A stretch of 64,000 bases of DNA from Epichloe hybrida (GCA_019022495.1 JAFEKR010000039.1:291001-355000), one strand, 5' to 3'. Shown: positions 12,261-23,643, counted from the first letter of the stretch. The notes: generated from the letters alone by a model not told the origin. A program made the numbers and translations.

Positions 12261-12914
12261 ATGACCTTTACGCCACCGAGGCCGTCTTCAGAGTTGTCCC
12301 AGTACACCATGGCAACCGAAGCCCTCACAACCTCTCCCTTCATAAATTGCCGGTTATTCATTATGGATATCAAGGTATATGGAGGGAGACTGTATCTTTA
12401 AATGAACCTCGCAACAACATCGGACACTTGTCCTTTGCTCTCGACAGCGACACCACTATTGTCGTCAGTCGGATGATGAATATGAATTTTTTTGGTTAAC
12501 GATACCGATGGATTGGAAATTGATTGATCATGGGAAGGCCTCTCAGTCAAGGAGTTATTTGCAACGTTAAATATTTTACATATTGTTCCCACGAGAGCGC
12601 ATTTTCTGAATACCCTTGGTCACGCACGAAGTAGATATTAGCTAGCAGAAATATGAACTTATACTTGATAAGCTCTGGGAAATGTACCCAAAAGAGAAAG
12701 AAAAAACCCTCATTTAGCTGTGATCAAACGTACATCAAGTCATAACAAACCGCCACGCCATCCCGAAACTTAAAATTGTCCAGCAACATTATCTACGTCG
12801 CTTCCAACATCGGTAGACAAGTGCACTTTTCCCTCAATATTGGAGGGGCGTACGTGCTGCTCACTTCAAGGGACGCAGTGAAAAGATACATCAAGTCATC
12901 ACTTGATTATCATC
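12261..12914. other. 3' region between pheromone and PPAT genes
   Basis: The region is convergent: it follows the pheromone stop codon and the PPAT stop codon. A longer open frame crosses the pheromone gene in another phase and I do not consider it coding. The 3' untranslated regions of both genes are the likeliest content. Confidence 0.45.
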
Positions 12915-14207
12915 TTATGAAGAAGTCCGACGTCCTTCTACTTTTTGTTTACGAATCTCGGTGCTACTTATTTTGCCTGCGAAGTTGTTGGCAGCCTTTT
13001 CGTTCTCAACCCCGTTGTCAGTATCAAAACTGACATCCAGTACGTCGATTTCGTATACTTTCAACTCAGACCAGCCTTGGCTTCGTCGCTTCTCGTTGAC
13101 CACTGCTCCACCACTTCTGGTTTCTCCAGATACGACCAAGGCTTCAATTGCCTCTTCTTTCACAGTCGGGCCGTAGACATCATGAAAGTCTACACAACGC
13201 ACGAGGATAGAGCCATCTCGGTATCGTGCGTGTAGTTCCTTGGTCTCGGCTTGGACGGCTTTGATGTGCGTGGCTGCTGTAGTGGAAGTAGAGAGGAGGG
13301 TAGAGAGAAAATTGACCACAGAGCGGGCACGAATATCCCACGACTGCAATTTCTCTGCATACTTTTTCTTGAGGAGTAGTTCGTCACTAGAGATGCCGAT
13401 GACCAACTCGCATTGGTGACCTGTCTTCGCGCGAGTATCTTTAACATTCAATAGGAGAACAGCTGCATGGAGGAATAACTTGTGACCAGGATGCAAGTGG
13501 TCAAACGTACCACCCAAGCAAACCGTAGAGTAGCCTTCACAAGCATCGCTCATAGACTTTTCAATAGCTTGATTGGCAACTAGAGCAGGCGCTGGGTTTG
13601 ATAAGCTGAGACCTCCCTCAACAGCCACAAGCTGTTTGTGCTGCAGCTTTTGACTTCCCTCCGAGTATTTTAAGAAAGAGGCCAGAAGCTCGTAGCCTTG
13701 TTCACTGCTGGGGTGGAATATTTGTCTCCACGGGTGAACAGTAGAGGCAAAGGTAGCCAAGTCCAGGATTGTGCTACTGTTCGGTTCGTATACGCCCCTG
13801 GAGTTTGGCTTGTACAACCCTTCAGAAGCTCGACTATGGTCGATAAGCACAACACGTGTATCAACAGCGCCTGGGTCGTCGGCGTCAAGATCGCTGGCGA
13901 TTGATCTTTTTGCACATATGGAAGCAACTAAAGAATATATCTCTGCCAATATGGACTGTGATCTCCGCCAATACACTAGTCGTATGTTGTCTCTTTCGGG
14001 TGTCAGAACTGGAGATGCAACGGCGACGACAAGAATTGGCCCAACGCCGCCTGCAGTGCTGGATCCATGTTCATTGCTCAATCGTGATATTATGGAGTCA
14101 AGTGGTTCATAATATGCCGCTCGAACCGTCACCGCTGTGACGGGTTCTGGGGGAGAGGGGAGAAGTAGTAATGACGGTGCGTCTGTCAAGTCTGGTAATG
14201 GCGGCAT
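12915..14207 (-). CDS. CAB4: Phosphopantetheine adenylyltransferase of CoA synthesis (Cab4-like)
   Basis: Starting at the ATG at 14207 the protein has 430 residues. The C-terminal half is a cytidylyltransferase-like nucleotidyltransferase domain. GGTFDHLHPGH at residues 232-242 holds the nucleotide-binding histidines, and SSTEIR near 414-419 is the second signature. Together they identify the eukaryotic PPAT/CoA synthase type, which turns 4'-phosphopantetheine plus ATP into dephospho-CoA. The N-terminal half (PSLLLLPSPP, then AAYYEPLDSIISRLS) matches fungal homologues. No dephospho-CoA kinase domain follows, consistent with a separate Cab5 in fungi. In-frame ATGs at 14273 and 14459 would add 22 or 84 residues; the added residues do not look conserved, so 14207 is preferred. 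It is divergent from EBP2. Confidence 0.88.
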   Translation of the reverse strand: MPPLPDLTDAPSLLLLPSPPEPVTAVTVRAAYYEPLDSIISRLSNEHGSSTAGGVGPILVVAVASPVLTPERDNIRLVYWRRSQSILAEIYSLVASICAKRSIASDLDADDPGAVDTRVVLIDHSRASEGLYKPNSRGVYEPNSSTILDLATFASTVHPWRQIFHPSSEQGYELLASFLKYSEGSQKLQHKQLVAVEGGLSLSNPAPALVANQAIEKSMSDACEGYSTVCLGGTFDHLHPGHKLFLHAAVLLLNVKDTRAKTGHQCELVIGISSDELLLKKKYAEKLQSWDIRARSVVNFLSTLLSTSTTAATHIKAVQAETKELHARYRDGSILVRCVDFHDVYGPTVKEEAIEALVVSGETRSGGAVVNEKRRSQGWSELKVYEIDVLDVSFDTDNGVENEKAANNFAGKISSTEIRKQKVEGRRTSS

Positions 14208-14585
14208 GGCGGGGAACTCGCTGTAATGATGACTAGGTCGTGGTGGGCGATTGTATCCAGTGACGGCGATCATGCGACGATGCAGTGCGGACACTTTCCC
14301 CGAAATCTCACGGTTAGGAAGTATGTTCAGAATTTGATTTGCTGGACATGCTAAACCATCTGAAATGGCGCTTTCACACACGGTCTTTGAGAGATCAATG
14401 CAAGGGGCTTGGAGATGATGAGATGTCAGGTGGGTCAGAGGAAAGGCGGTGGCGTGCATGCAGCGGCAGAATTTTGTACATAACTTTTCTGGAAGGACGA
14501 ATATTTTGGGTTTGAAGATCCAGAGTGCCTGCCAGTACACTTTCTCCCACCATTAGATTTCCCCGCCGCCAAACCGAAAACAAAA
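14208..14585. other. Divergent promoter, CAB4-like / EBP2
   Basis: These 378 bp separate two divergent starts. The region probably drives both genes. Its right part stays open in the frame of the minus-strand gene, so the true promoter could be shorter if an upstream ATG is used. Confidence 0.5.
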
Positions 14586-15979
14586 ATGGTCACGAAGAGT
14601 CGCCTGCGCATGGCTTTAGCCGCTGAGAAAGGAATTGATTACAAAAAATTAAAGCAACAGAAAAAACACAAAGAACATCTGAAGCGAAAGAATTCTACAT
14701 CACAACTTGGCGGGGCACCATTGCATGTTGATAAGAACGACGAAAATGAAGACAAGAGTCAGAATGGGTCGAACGACGACTTAGAAGAAGAGGCGAAAAA
14801 TGACGACGAAGTCGAAGATGAGCGGGTGAGCAGTCAGCTTTTCTATAGGAACGTGTGTATCTGAAATGCAGACGCTGATAAAACTTGCAGCTGAACTTTT
14901 GCGCTGTCGACGAGACCGACACTTCTGATTCAGAAATCGAAATGGAGGAGAAGATCGAGAGACGATCAGCGAAGAACGACAGAAAATTCAACTTGACAAA
15001 ATCTAAACAGGACGAAGAGGAAGAAGAGGACGAAGAAGATATTCCTGTCTCGGATCTTGAAGATCTCGACGACGAGGACAAAGAAGACCTCATACCCCAT
15101 ACCCGACTGACCATTAACAACACCTCTGCTCTTCTAGCGGCGCTCGATCGCATCTCTATTCCCAAAGATCAGCGTACAACTTTCGCATCCCATCAGTCTA
15201 TCTCCTCCTCTGTTAAGACTGCTGAATCTATCCCTGATGTCTCCGACGACCTGCAGCGCGAGCTCGCCTTTTATTCTCAATGTCTTGAGGCTGCCAAGGC
15301 AGGACGTGCGAAACTGCTTGCAGAGGGTGTACCATTCTCACGGCCTAAGGATTACTTCGCCGAAATGATCAAGGAAGATGCCCACATGGAGAAGGTCAAG
15401 GCCAAGCTCATTGAAGAAGCATCTGCCAAGAAGGCTTCTGCAGAAGCACGGAAACTCCGTGACTTGAAGAAATTTGGCAAGCAGGTGCAAGTAGCCAAGC
15501 TTCAAGAGCGACAGAAAGCTAAACGCGAGACTCTTGAAAAAATAAAGAACCTCAAGCGAAGTGAGCACACCTATGACAAGCTTTTGCATTACCCTTCCTC
15601 TTGCAATTTTACTTCAATTTTATGCTCTAATCCTTTGAAATGCTGATTCATTGTTCTCCACTTAGAGCGCCAAGAGTCTGGAGGTGATGTGACCACGAAC
15701 GAAGCAGACATTTTTGATGTCAGTGTCGATAATGAACTCGCTAAGCACTCTCAACGTAGTGGCCCTCCCGGACGAGGCAGCTCCTCGGGTGGCCCAGGCG
15801 CGAAGCGTCAGAAGAAGAACGAGAAGTACGGTTTTGGAGGCAAAAAACGACATGCAAAGTCTGGAGACGCCATAAGCTCAGGAGATCTATCGGGGTTCAA
15901 TACCAAAAGAATGAAGGCTGGTGCCAAGACGAAATCCCGACCAGGCAAGAACAGACGCAAGGCTATGGCATCAAAATAA
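14586..15979 (+). CDS. EBP2: rRNA-processing protein Ebp2
   Basis: Three exons, 14586-14825, 14891-15560 and 15666-15979, with introns of 65 and 105 bp, give 407 residues. The first third is a Lys-rich start (MVTKSRLRMALAAEKGIDYK) followed by very acidic tracts (EEEEEDEED). The conserved Ebp2 core runs from about residue 145: DEDKEDLIPHTRLTINNTSA, SIPDVSDDLQRELAFYSQCL, GVPFSRPKDYFAEMIKED and EARKLRDLKKFGKQVQVAKL plus QERQKAK. The C-terminus is basic and glycine-rich (GRGSSSGGPGAKRQKK). Ebp2 is a nucleolar assembly factor needed for 27S pre-rRNA maturation and the 60S subunit. Exon joins were chosen because they preserve the KRKRQES junction of homologues. Confidence 0.93.
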
Positions 15980-17070
15980 CAGATCTCCCATGTCTCAAAT
16001 TTCTCTGCACATGATCACTCCTAAAATATGATTCTAGTAGGGCATCTTCATCGTATCAATCCTTTGTCAGGCATTTGGTCTTTTAAGGTTGCTACGTGCA
16101 CGGCAAATCAATGGCGCCTGGCGAATCGAGAAGTTTCATTTAAATGAATTGAAGTAATGAATATGTTTCTTGGAAGTGTTCTGATTTGGACCCTCGCATT
16201 CCACACCTTGCACTGTGAACAGTCCAGCCATCTGCCTCCACGTTCGTGTCGTGGAGCGATGAATTGAGTTAGCAGGCAAATTCATCTCACGATATAAAGG
16301 TCTGCGATAGCGCTCTCGGTTGATAAAAGGTAGCAGGCAATGACAGTTCGAAGCTGTATCGTAATATCATTGCGCTATTCATCTATGACTCAAAAGGAAA
16401 AATAGATAAGAGATTCAGAATAGCCCTGCCTCACGCCAGCTATCATATAATACTACTTGTGGCTGCTGCCCTACATCACACGTCTTCCTAAGCGTCATAA
16501 ATACTATCGGCGCTGGACTGCCCCCCTCTACTGGCCTTCTCATACCTTCAGATCTGTTCAGGTCATTAAAAACTCCCTTCGTTCAGATAGACACAACCTT
16601 TCGTTCAAAACGGCCCAGGTTGCTTAACAATCGTCATTGAGAGCTTGCTTGTGCTATTATTGGATGTAGGGAAGGTGCTCGCCCCTCAAGCTAGGTTGCT
16701 GGGAAGGGATCGGCTGCGTTTCGTTGGCGTTGGTCTTATGCTCATATAATTTGATGTGGTTCTTTCAGCTCATCGTGCCAGCAGCAACTAGCAAGGAGAT
16801 GGAAGTCGCCGTTGGAAGAACCCCCGTAATAAAATCGGGAATGATAAAACCTAGGGATTGCAAAAAATATAAACAATGGAAGGCAGTATGCACTGATGCT
16901 AAAATGTTATGACTTCGCCCAGGACGCCGTTGAAACCCGTGGTATCGAGATGAATGCCTTGCGCGATCGAACGCTTGCTATGCAGTTGCAACCTTTTCGC
17001 ACAACGTTGAAAAGAAATCAAAGAAATCGCTGTGGCGACGTCATTGAGACACGCTTGAGTTTATCGCCAT
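15980..17070. other. Convergent intergenic region
   Basis: This lies between the EBP2 and SamB stop codons. I found no tRNA-like fold, repeat or convincing coding frame. Short frames near 16724-17171 show no family resemblance. Confidence 0.45.
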
Positions 17071-18987
17071 CTATTGCGAAGCGGCTACACACCAATGGCG
17101 GTGGAAGGCCCATGCGCTTTTCTGGCATTCCTTGCTGCAGTATTTGGTACGGCGACATCGGCGACACTTAGCGAATTGTCTTGTATACTCCTCCCATTTA
17201 CCACATTGATAGTAGGCACATTGTCGAATGCCACCGCGAGTATCGTCCTTGCGGCATAAATTTCGCATGACGACTCCGGCCCAGTATTGCATATCGGTGC
17301 TGTGGTATCGAACGGTAAACTTTTCAACGAGAGGAAAGAGGTTGAAGTCATTGGGAAGAATATATTCCTCATCAGAGACGTCGCAATCCTCTGAGTCAAT
17401 AGTTTCCTCGTCTGCATCGAGAGCGGCGAGATTCATTCCCAGTGAAAGTTTTGGCACCAGGTGACTCTTCTGGAAGTATGTTCGCAGGCCGCAATATTTC
17501 GAGACATAAGCCAGCAGCTGCAGAGACATAAGCACATCTTCCTCTCGCGGCATGACGGCAAGCATCTGGGGAGTTGGTATGAAATGTCTATCAAGTAGAT
17601 ACCTTGGTACGGTCGAGTTTGGTGCCTGTGGCTGGGGTGGCGTCACCATGGTCGGGCGATTTGGAGACAAACCCATGGGTGGTACAGGTGTTGGGTTTGC
17701 GGTATCTCCTATAATGCCGTCCAAAGCTGCTCGATGTGTAATGTTGAAAGCGCCAGGGTCTTGGTGCGTCTCCGAGACGGTGGGGGTAGTGAGTTCTAGT
17801 GAGGATCCTGCGAGCATACTTTCTCCATCCTCCATGGAAATGTCCTGAATTCCCACCGTTGATTGCATTTCTGTAGTGCCAGCCATGTCAGCATCGGGAG
17901 ACTCATCCGAGGGCATGCTGTCAGCATTTATGTCGTCTGTTTCTACGGTGGAGTTCTGATGTCTAATAGATGGTCTTCTGCGAGTTCCATCGGTAGCATC
18001 CACCGCAGCTGTTGCGGCCGCGGCCGCGGCGGCTGCTGCAACCACATTGATGACCGGCGCAGGCCCTACGGTCGGCGAGCGGAGTTGAGAGGGAGGGAGT
18101 GGTGTAGTTGGCGAAGTGGGTTGGGAACCAATTTCCCCTTGGCCGAATAGAGCCATTGATGCCAGACGATCAGCGTCACGAACGGGTCGAACAAAGCTGT
18201 CAAAGCCATCTATTGCCGGTGTTGTGACAGGGGGCTGCGTTGTCGCGCCGCCAGCAAGATTATTAGCATGGCGTCCATCAATGCCTCTGGAGCTATATCG
18301 ATGTCGACTTTGTGACGGTTGGTCGGGTGTGTTTGTAAGTGCTCGAGATGATGACGATGTAGGCGCTGATTCGGGAGTAGCCTGAGAGGCGGCGGTAGAT
18401 GGCCCGGCGTAGCTCGCAGATACGTCGATGGATGGCGGAGGGCCATGACGCCGGACTGATCGTTGTTCGGGTTCGAGTCGAGCCGAGCGATTGGTGAACG
18501 AGCTTGCTGGCTTGGATGAAGCACGATGATCATGGCCTCTGTGGCGCCGATGATGGTGCTCATGTATTTGTTTCTGATTGGCCTCTTCCGCCTTTTCGCG
18601 GCATTTTTCGATGATTTTGATGTAATTATCAAGAATGGTCGCGATGACTGGAACCATGTCGGCTTCCACCACACGGGTTCGCACATTTTCCGTCCCTCGA
18701 ACACCAATGTTGACGACACATTGAAACGCAAGATTCCATTTCCACATGCCCATCATATCCTTGCTGCGTCCCTGTTTCAGTATGCAGACAAGTCGCTCGA
18801 TGCCTCCATCAACGGTCAGAATGTCACGAATGCGAGCGGATGATGTTGTGAGGTAGGCGAGATGATTTAGCGAGTTGATGAGCGGTAAAGTGGACGTGCA
18901 GTCGAGTGCTCGCCGGTCGTAGAGTGCCGTGGTGATGCCAACCGACGCCTTGTTGACGTTCGGGATGCTGAAGTTGACTTCCCTCAT
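17071..18987 (-). CDS. samB: MYND-finger protein SamB/Mub1
   Basis: A single exon of 638 residues. The start MREVNFSIPNVNKASVGITT is the conserved N-terminus of the family, so the first ATG is accepted. Residues 1-150 form the conserved armadillo-like block (YDRRALDCTSTLPLINSLNH; IRDILTVDGGIERLVCILKQ). The middle is low-complexity, with histidine- and serine-rich tracts and a run of nine alanines around residue 330. A second conserved block is MPREEDVLMSLQLLAYVSKY. The C-terminus is a MYND zinc finger with Cys590, Cys595, Cys608, Cys611, Cys617, Cys621 and His/Cys ligands up to Cys633. The yeast homologue Mub1 works with the E3 Ubr2 in turnover of Rpn4. In Aspergillus, SamB affects septation and branching. 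Confidence 0.92.
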   Translation of the reverse strand: MREVNFSIPNVNKASVGITTALYDRRALDCTSTLPLINSLNHLAYLTTSSARIRDILTVDGGIERLVCILKQGRSKDMMGMWKWNLAFQCVVNIGVRGTENVRTRVVEADMVPVIATILDNYIKIIEKCREKAEEANQKQIHEHHHRRHRGHDHRASSKPASSFTNRSARLEPEQRSVRRHGPPPSIDVSASYAGPSTAASQATPESAPTSSSSRALTNTPDQPSQSRHRYSSRGIDGRHANNLAGGATTQPPVTTPAIDGFDSFVRPVRDADRLASMALFGQGEIGSQPTSPTTPLPPSQLRSPTVGPAPVINVVAAAAAAAAATAAVDATDGTRRRPSIRHQNSTVETDDINADSMPSDESPDADMAGTTEMQSTVGIQDISMEDGESMLAGSSLELTTPTVSETHQDPGAFNITHRAALDGIIGDTANPTPVPPMGLSPNRPTMVTPPQPQAPNSTVPRYLLDRHFIPTPQMLAVMPREEDVLMSLQLLAYVSKYCGLRTYFQKSHLVPKLSLGMNLAALDADEETIDSEDCDVSDEEYILPNDFNLFPLVEKFTVRYHSTDMQYWAGVVMRNLCRKDDTRGGIRQCAYYQCGKWEEYTRQFAKCRRCRRTKYCSKECQKSAWAFHRHWCVAASQ

Positions 18988-20173
18988 GTTGAATAATTAA
19001 TCACGCCAAAGGGGACGAACAGACCAACTGGAGACAAAAGTGACAACAAAGTTTTGCCTGCGGGAAGATGACGAAGTAGGATTGAGATGCCCCTCAGACA
19101 GAGGGGCTCAACAAGATGAGTATTAAAGCCAGGATGCTCGCTCGAGAATATTTAGATATCGAGGTGTTAATAGACGCGGCGTCGAGTGTATACTTTATTG
19201 AGGAGGTGGGTGAGAGTCTGAACGTGATCGGGGTGACCGAGTGGCGGTTTGCGTCCAAGCCCACTTGGATGGTGAAGGGTGTATCAGCTCAGCACCACAG
19301 CCAACGTAGTCGATGAAATGAGTCGTGATGATTGAAGCAGATGAGCGGGTGGTGTTGATGCGCAAGAAAAGCTTGTCGCAGTCGATATCGTATGGGGGAT
19401 AGCGATGAGTGTTTGAGTCTGACTGTGTTTCAGGCAGGGCTGGGCCAAACCCAGACCAAGACGAGCTGAAGGTGTATGGCGAAGGGAACGTGCAGCGGTA
19501 GCGGATAGGACAGGAGTAGGTAGTCCCGCACGTCCACCAAGATATAAGTTCTCGCAGGAAGGGCGCTTGTTGCAAAAGCAGTTGTTTGAAAGGTTGATTC
19601 GAAGATGATGCAGAATACAAGTGTGCCCTTTTTTAGGCAGAGTTGAAAGACGGCGCCGGACCACGGTGTGGAAAACGGGGGTCGAAGGGGTAAGCAGCCA
19701 AGCAAGCACGAGGGAAGGGAAGGGGGAAACATCGAAGGCTGGCGGAGGTTGGAAATTGGGCGGTTAGGCGGGTCCAATGCTGCTGGCGATTGGCGAGACA
19801 CGGACTCGGGGCTCCATGCGAGCTGGTAGCGATTAACTCGACGTCCACTTGAGCAGCAGGACCATCATGGCTAGACTACTTAGCCGCTTGTATTCCAAAC
19901 ATTTGCATATATACAACGGTCTAAGTAGGGCTGTTCTTTGCTGGCTGTCCTGAGAATACCTTAGTGGACGACTGTTTGGAAGTAGTGAAGCCACTGGCGT
20001 GCGGCAACAACTTGCCTACCCACCTAATTTTTACATGCCTGAGCAGTCAAACATCATGGAACCATGGCGAACAGTATCACTGGGAAATTTTCATCTAATA
20101 AATCAAAATAGTTGTAACACTGTGCATAGTGGAAGATGCTGCATACGACACACGGCACTTCGGCGTTTTGTAT
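18988..20173. other. Intergenic, upstream of SamB
   Basis: This 1.2 kb is presumably the SamB promoter and long 5' leader plus the 3' end of the membrane-protein gene. Several overlapping minus-strand open frames around 19195-19848 carry no recognisable domain, so I call no gene. Confidence 0.45.
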
Positions 20174-21190
20174 TCAATCGCCACTAATCTTTGCATGCCG
20201 GAAGTACTTCATGCCTACCCAAGCAACGACTACCCAAACCCAGGCCATGACACCTGTTAGTATGATGAGGGCTGGATAGTACCCAGCAATAGGTAGAGTC
20301 GGATCGTCCTCAAGTTCTGGAGGCGCGTATGGTGTCTTGCCGACATCCCAAGCCCAAATCCATACATTGAGACAAGATCCCATACCAATAACAAAAACAA
20401 GCCAAGTTACAGTAAGGACAACCCAACCCCACCATTCAGTTTCCGAATAATCCCAGTCAGAGTCAGGTGGGGGCAGAGCCTTTGTCGAAATCCCAGTATA
20501 GGATAAAGGAGATTTTGCCTGTTGAAATGACCTGCGACGAGTGGCGACAGTTCGGGCTGCGAAATACGACTCAGAACCTGAAGATAAAGAAGTGCTGAAT
20601 GGCGCTGGCCGCAAACCCTGAGCCAACTGCAGAACATCCTCCTCATCCGTGGTCGAGTTATATGGGTTTTGTTGTGAGCTTTGTTGCTGGAGTCGAGTTT
20701 CATCAACTCCTGTGTTCGTTGCCGACTGATCTGAGCCAAGAGAGTTCTGAAATATGTCCTGACTATCTGAGGATGTGCGTGGCGCGAAGTCGGATATCTT
20801 GAGGCCTAAAGCGTCTCGTTCCGGTGTACTAGAGGCCGAAGATGCAGTGTCCACTGGGTCAAAAGCAGCGGCTTGTGAGGTATCAATCGTCAAAGACTTG
20901 TTGTCCCTTCGCTCCCTCTGTGCGCCGCGCCCGAGCAGGGCCGCCTTCCTAAGGGATCCTCTCCGACGTCGCGTCTTGTGCTGTTGTGTTATGGCGTGAA
21001 GTGATGGTAATGTAGCTGAGACTGGAGTCGCGGCGTCTTCTTCTTCGATGTCTGGGCGGGAGTTGATTTCTGCAGATGTCCGCATGAAAGGGAGTCTGGA
21101 CAAGAGCCCAGAGCCGGAGGCTGCTCGTCGAGGTGCCGAGGACAAGCTCGCGTGGTCTTTTTGGATAGAATCGCTGACTTGACTCTCCAT
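20174..21190 (-). CDS. Conserved fungal two-pass membrane protein of unknown function
   Basis: A single exon of 338 residues starting at an ATG. Residues 1-240 are polar, rich in Ser, Thr and Gln, with a basic patch (HKTRRRRGSLRKAALLGRG). The C-terminal 95 residues hold two strongly hydrophobic, tryptophan-rich helices. WWGWVVLTVTWLVFVIGMGS starts near residue 254, and YYPALIILTGVMAWVWVVVA near residue 304. The loop between them contains the charged motif APPELEDDPTLP, and the end is MKYFRHAKISGD. I recognise the C-terminal block as conserved among filamentous fungi but cannot assign a function. The layout suggests a long disordered N-terminal tail with a membrane hairpin and the C-terminus on the same side. 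It is divergent from the JmjC gene. Confidence 0.72.
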   Translation of the reverse strand: MESQVSDSIQKDHASLSSAPRRAASGSGLLSRLPFMRTSAEINSRPDIEEEDAATPVSATLPSLHAITQQHKTRRRRGSLRKAALLGRGAQRERRDNKSLTIDTSQAAAFDPVDTASSASSTPERDALGLKISDFAPRTSSDSQDIFQNSLGSDQSATNTGVDETRLQQQSSQQNPYNSTTDEEDVLQLAQGLRPAPFSTSLSSGSESYFAARTVATRRRSFQQAKSPLSYTGISTKALPPPDSDWDYSETEWWGWVVLTVTWLVFVIGMGSCLNVWIWAWDVGKTPYAPPELEDDPTLPIAGYYPALIILTGVMAWVWVVVAWVGMKYFRHAKISGD

Positions 21191-22367
21191 AGCTTGTACC
21201 TAGCATGATGCCTACCTAAGGCACCACGTCCGACGCGAAATGCTCGATGCAACAAGGTGAGACTTTGTTATGGGTTCACAAACCCATTTGTTCGGTCGCA
21301 GGTAATGTGGCATCGAATTGAAGAAAATCAAAAGATGCAATATTTGAGTTGTAAATGCAGCTGTACTGTAGAGGTTTGGTCAGAGGGGCATGAGGCAAGG
21401 TCTGTCCTCTGCCGATACCGCGTAGCCGCGAGCGACCAACCAAAACTCCGCTGGCAGTCAAATTGGGGGATAGGGTAATATCGCTCCAGCCTGCTCTCGG
21501 CATCTCTTGGTCGCACCTGTACGAGAACTCCACAGTCCCTAGAAAGACAAAGCGTGGTACTCGGTACTCGGTACAAGTCTAGTGACTTGCTAAATACTAG
21601 CTGATGCTATTATAGATAGTACTTAGGCTGATAGATAAATCTCGTATGTATAGAGGTGTTCTCTATCTAAAAGTTTCTTCTATACGTCTATATATAGCAG
21701 TATCTCTGTTCCTAATTAGTAATAACATAAAATCATTGTCAGTACAGCCTGCGAATGCTAAGTGCAGCGCAACCCAGTGTCACGTTTTACCACCCCCTGC
21801 CCCCTTTTAAACCTTTTATTTTGGGCAGAAAGATGGGAACGAAATGCTTCATCTGAAATTTCAATCTCCAAACTAAAACCGAGGCCTAATTACTATTACA
21901 GTCTATTAGCCTAGCCGCCGCCTAGGGTGCTTGCAGTATCGCGTATGGAGTATTGACCCCATTCACTGATCCACTACCAAAAATACAATATTGAAATGGT
22001 ACTTGCACTTGTATTATTGTTGGTTTTACCGAGGTGATTGCACTAGTGTAACGGGGGATTAAAGATCATAATAATTCAAATAGATTAATGATAACTAAAG
22101 AGCTAAGAAAGGGGAGAAGTAGAGGAGTTTAGCTAGAAAAGAAAGTAAGAGAAAAGGGGAAAAAATAAGGTAGTAGTAGTATTACAGTATAAGGATACTA
22201 TAACTAGTGCGAGGTAGCTTAAGCTATAGCTAATCGCATTACGTGCCTCTGTTTAAGGGCCCTATTTCTAGCCTAGTCTTTAGCTACGATTGAACCGAAC
22301 AAGACCCGAAGGTCCGAAGGATTTAACAATTATCGCATTGCATTATTTAGAGTCGCCATCCTTCGAG
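21191..22367. other. Divergent intergenic region with AT-rich debris
   Basis: This region lies between the membrane-protein start and the JmjC start. Positions of about 21590-21760 and 22000-22280 are AT-rich with many TAG/TAT words and no coding capacity, unlike the flanking promoters. They look like decayed repeat fragments, but I found no terminal repeats that would name the element. Confidence 0.4.
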
Positions 22368-23643
22368 ATGGCACCGTCTGGAAATGAATCGGCATTACGC
22401 GATATAATCACGACATACAATGAACTCAACAGCTCAGTCATCGAAGAACTCGACTCTGAGCCGAGCCCCCTGGAGTTTATGCGCTACGTATCTCGGAACA
22501 CCCCATTTGTAATTCGGGGAGGAGCCTCATCATGGAAGGCCACACGACAATGGAACGCTGCGTATCTCAAATCAGCACTCGCGGGTCAAACTGTGAACGT
22601 TGCCGTTACACCCCACGGGTCCGTTAGTCCATCTATCCATCCCCCTACTATCCCGAATTCTCACTTACTTAACGGCTCCTAGTAATGCTGATGCACCCAT
22701 ATTATATTCACCCCAGCACTGTATCACTGTTTTGTCAAAGCCTCACGAAGAATCTCAATCCTTCGACAATTTTCTGGCGTACCTCTTACAACAAGAGAAA
22801 TCGGATGAACTGCCAGAAACCACCGAGGTGCGGTATGCGCAAACCCGTCAGTTTCCCCCGTCTCCGTCACCATGGGATACACGCGGTGGTTGTAATAGCG
22901 TTTGCGATAAAGAAGACTGGATTTCTGACCTCGCTTAGAAAACGATAACTTTAGGGATGAATACGCCTGTTTATTGCCCGACGCACAGAAAGACATCCCC
23001 TTTGCACGCATAGCCCTGCAAAAGAAACCCGATGCTGTGAACCTTTGGATCGGAAACTCAAAGTCAGTCACCGCGACTCACAAAGACAATTACGAGAACA
23101 TATTTGTACAGATCATTGGCAGAAAGCACTTTGTACTGCTGCCACCTGTGTGTCATCCGTGCATGAATGAGGCGCTACTGACGCCTGCTACGTATGAACG
23201 CGACGACAACGGCAGACTGAGCATTCGGCTCGATGAACATGCTGATTTGGTCCCTTTTGTAACTTGGGATCCCGACAATCCTCAAGATAACTCGACTCCG
23301 TTGTCCAAGTTGGCGAAACCAATGAGAGTAACCTTAGATCCGGGAGACATGCTCTATCTGCCAGCCATGTGGTAAGCGGACAAAGGCCACTATTATTCGT
23401 CAGTTGTGAGCTGATCTTTGAGGATGTAAACACTAGGTATCATAAAGTAAGCCAGTCCAGTAGCCCTGATGGAGAAGGTTTCGTGGTCGCTGTTAACTAC
23501 TGGTAAGTTTTTAGTTCTATACAAGGCTGATGCCGTTGTTCGTAACCTTCTCATGTTGATGGCACAGGTATGACATGGAATTTAGTGGTCCATTGTACCC
23601 GGCTGTCTCTCTTATTCGAACTTTAACAAAGAGCATCTCTTAG
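22368..23643 (+). CDS. JmjC-domain hydroxylase, JMJD7-like
   Basis: Five exons, 22368-22618, 22683-22846, 22939-23371, 23437-23502 and 23568-23643, give 329 residues. The four introns are 64, 92, 65 and 65 bp. The frame is broken in genomic DNA, but each junction restores a conserved segment: PHG|NADAP, YAQT|QNDN, AMW|YHK, NYW|YDM. The cupin/JmjC core has the iron triad His186 and Asp188 (TATHKDNYEN) and His285 (WYHKVSQ). IFVQIIGRKHFVLLPPV follows the first two. Spacing and length match animal JMJD7 (about 316 residues), a lysyl hydroxylase of DRG-type TRAFAC GTPases. The same substrate in fungi is inference. It is convergent with SPB1, with 101 bp between stop codons. The first donor, GTCCGT, is slightly unusual. 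Confidence 0.85.

Noticed and set aside
12101..12499. 132-codon open frame (+) across the pheromone gene
   Set aside because: It is in a different phase from the 33-codon pheromone frame, starts upstream in the leader, and shows no domain or conserved block; the short frame has both family-typical ends.
19195..19848. Several overlapping minus-strand open frames upstream of SamB
   Set aside because: They lie in all three frames over the same bases, lack recognisable residues or splice logic, and fit GC-rich leader sequence.
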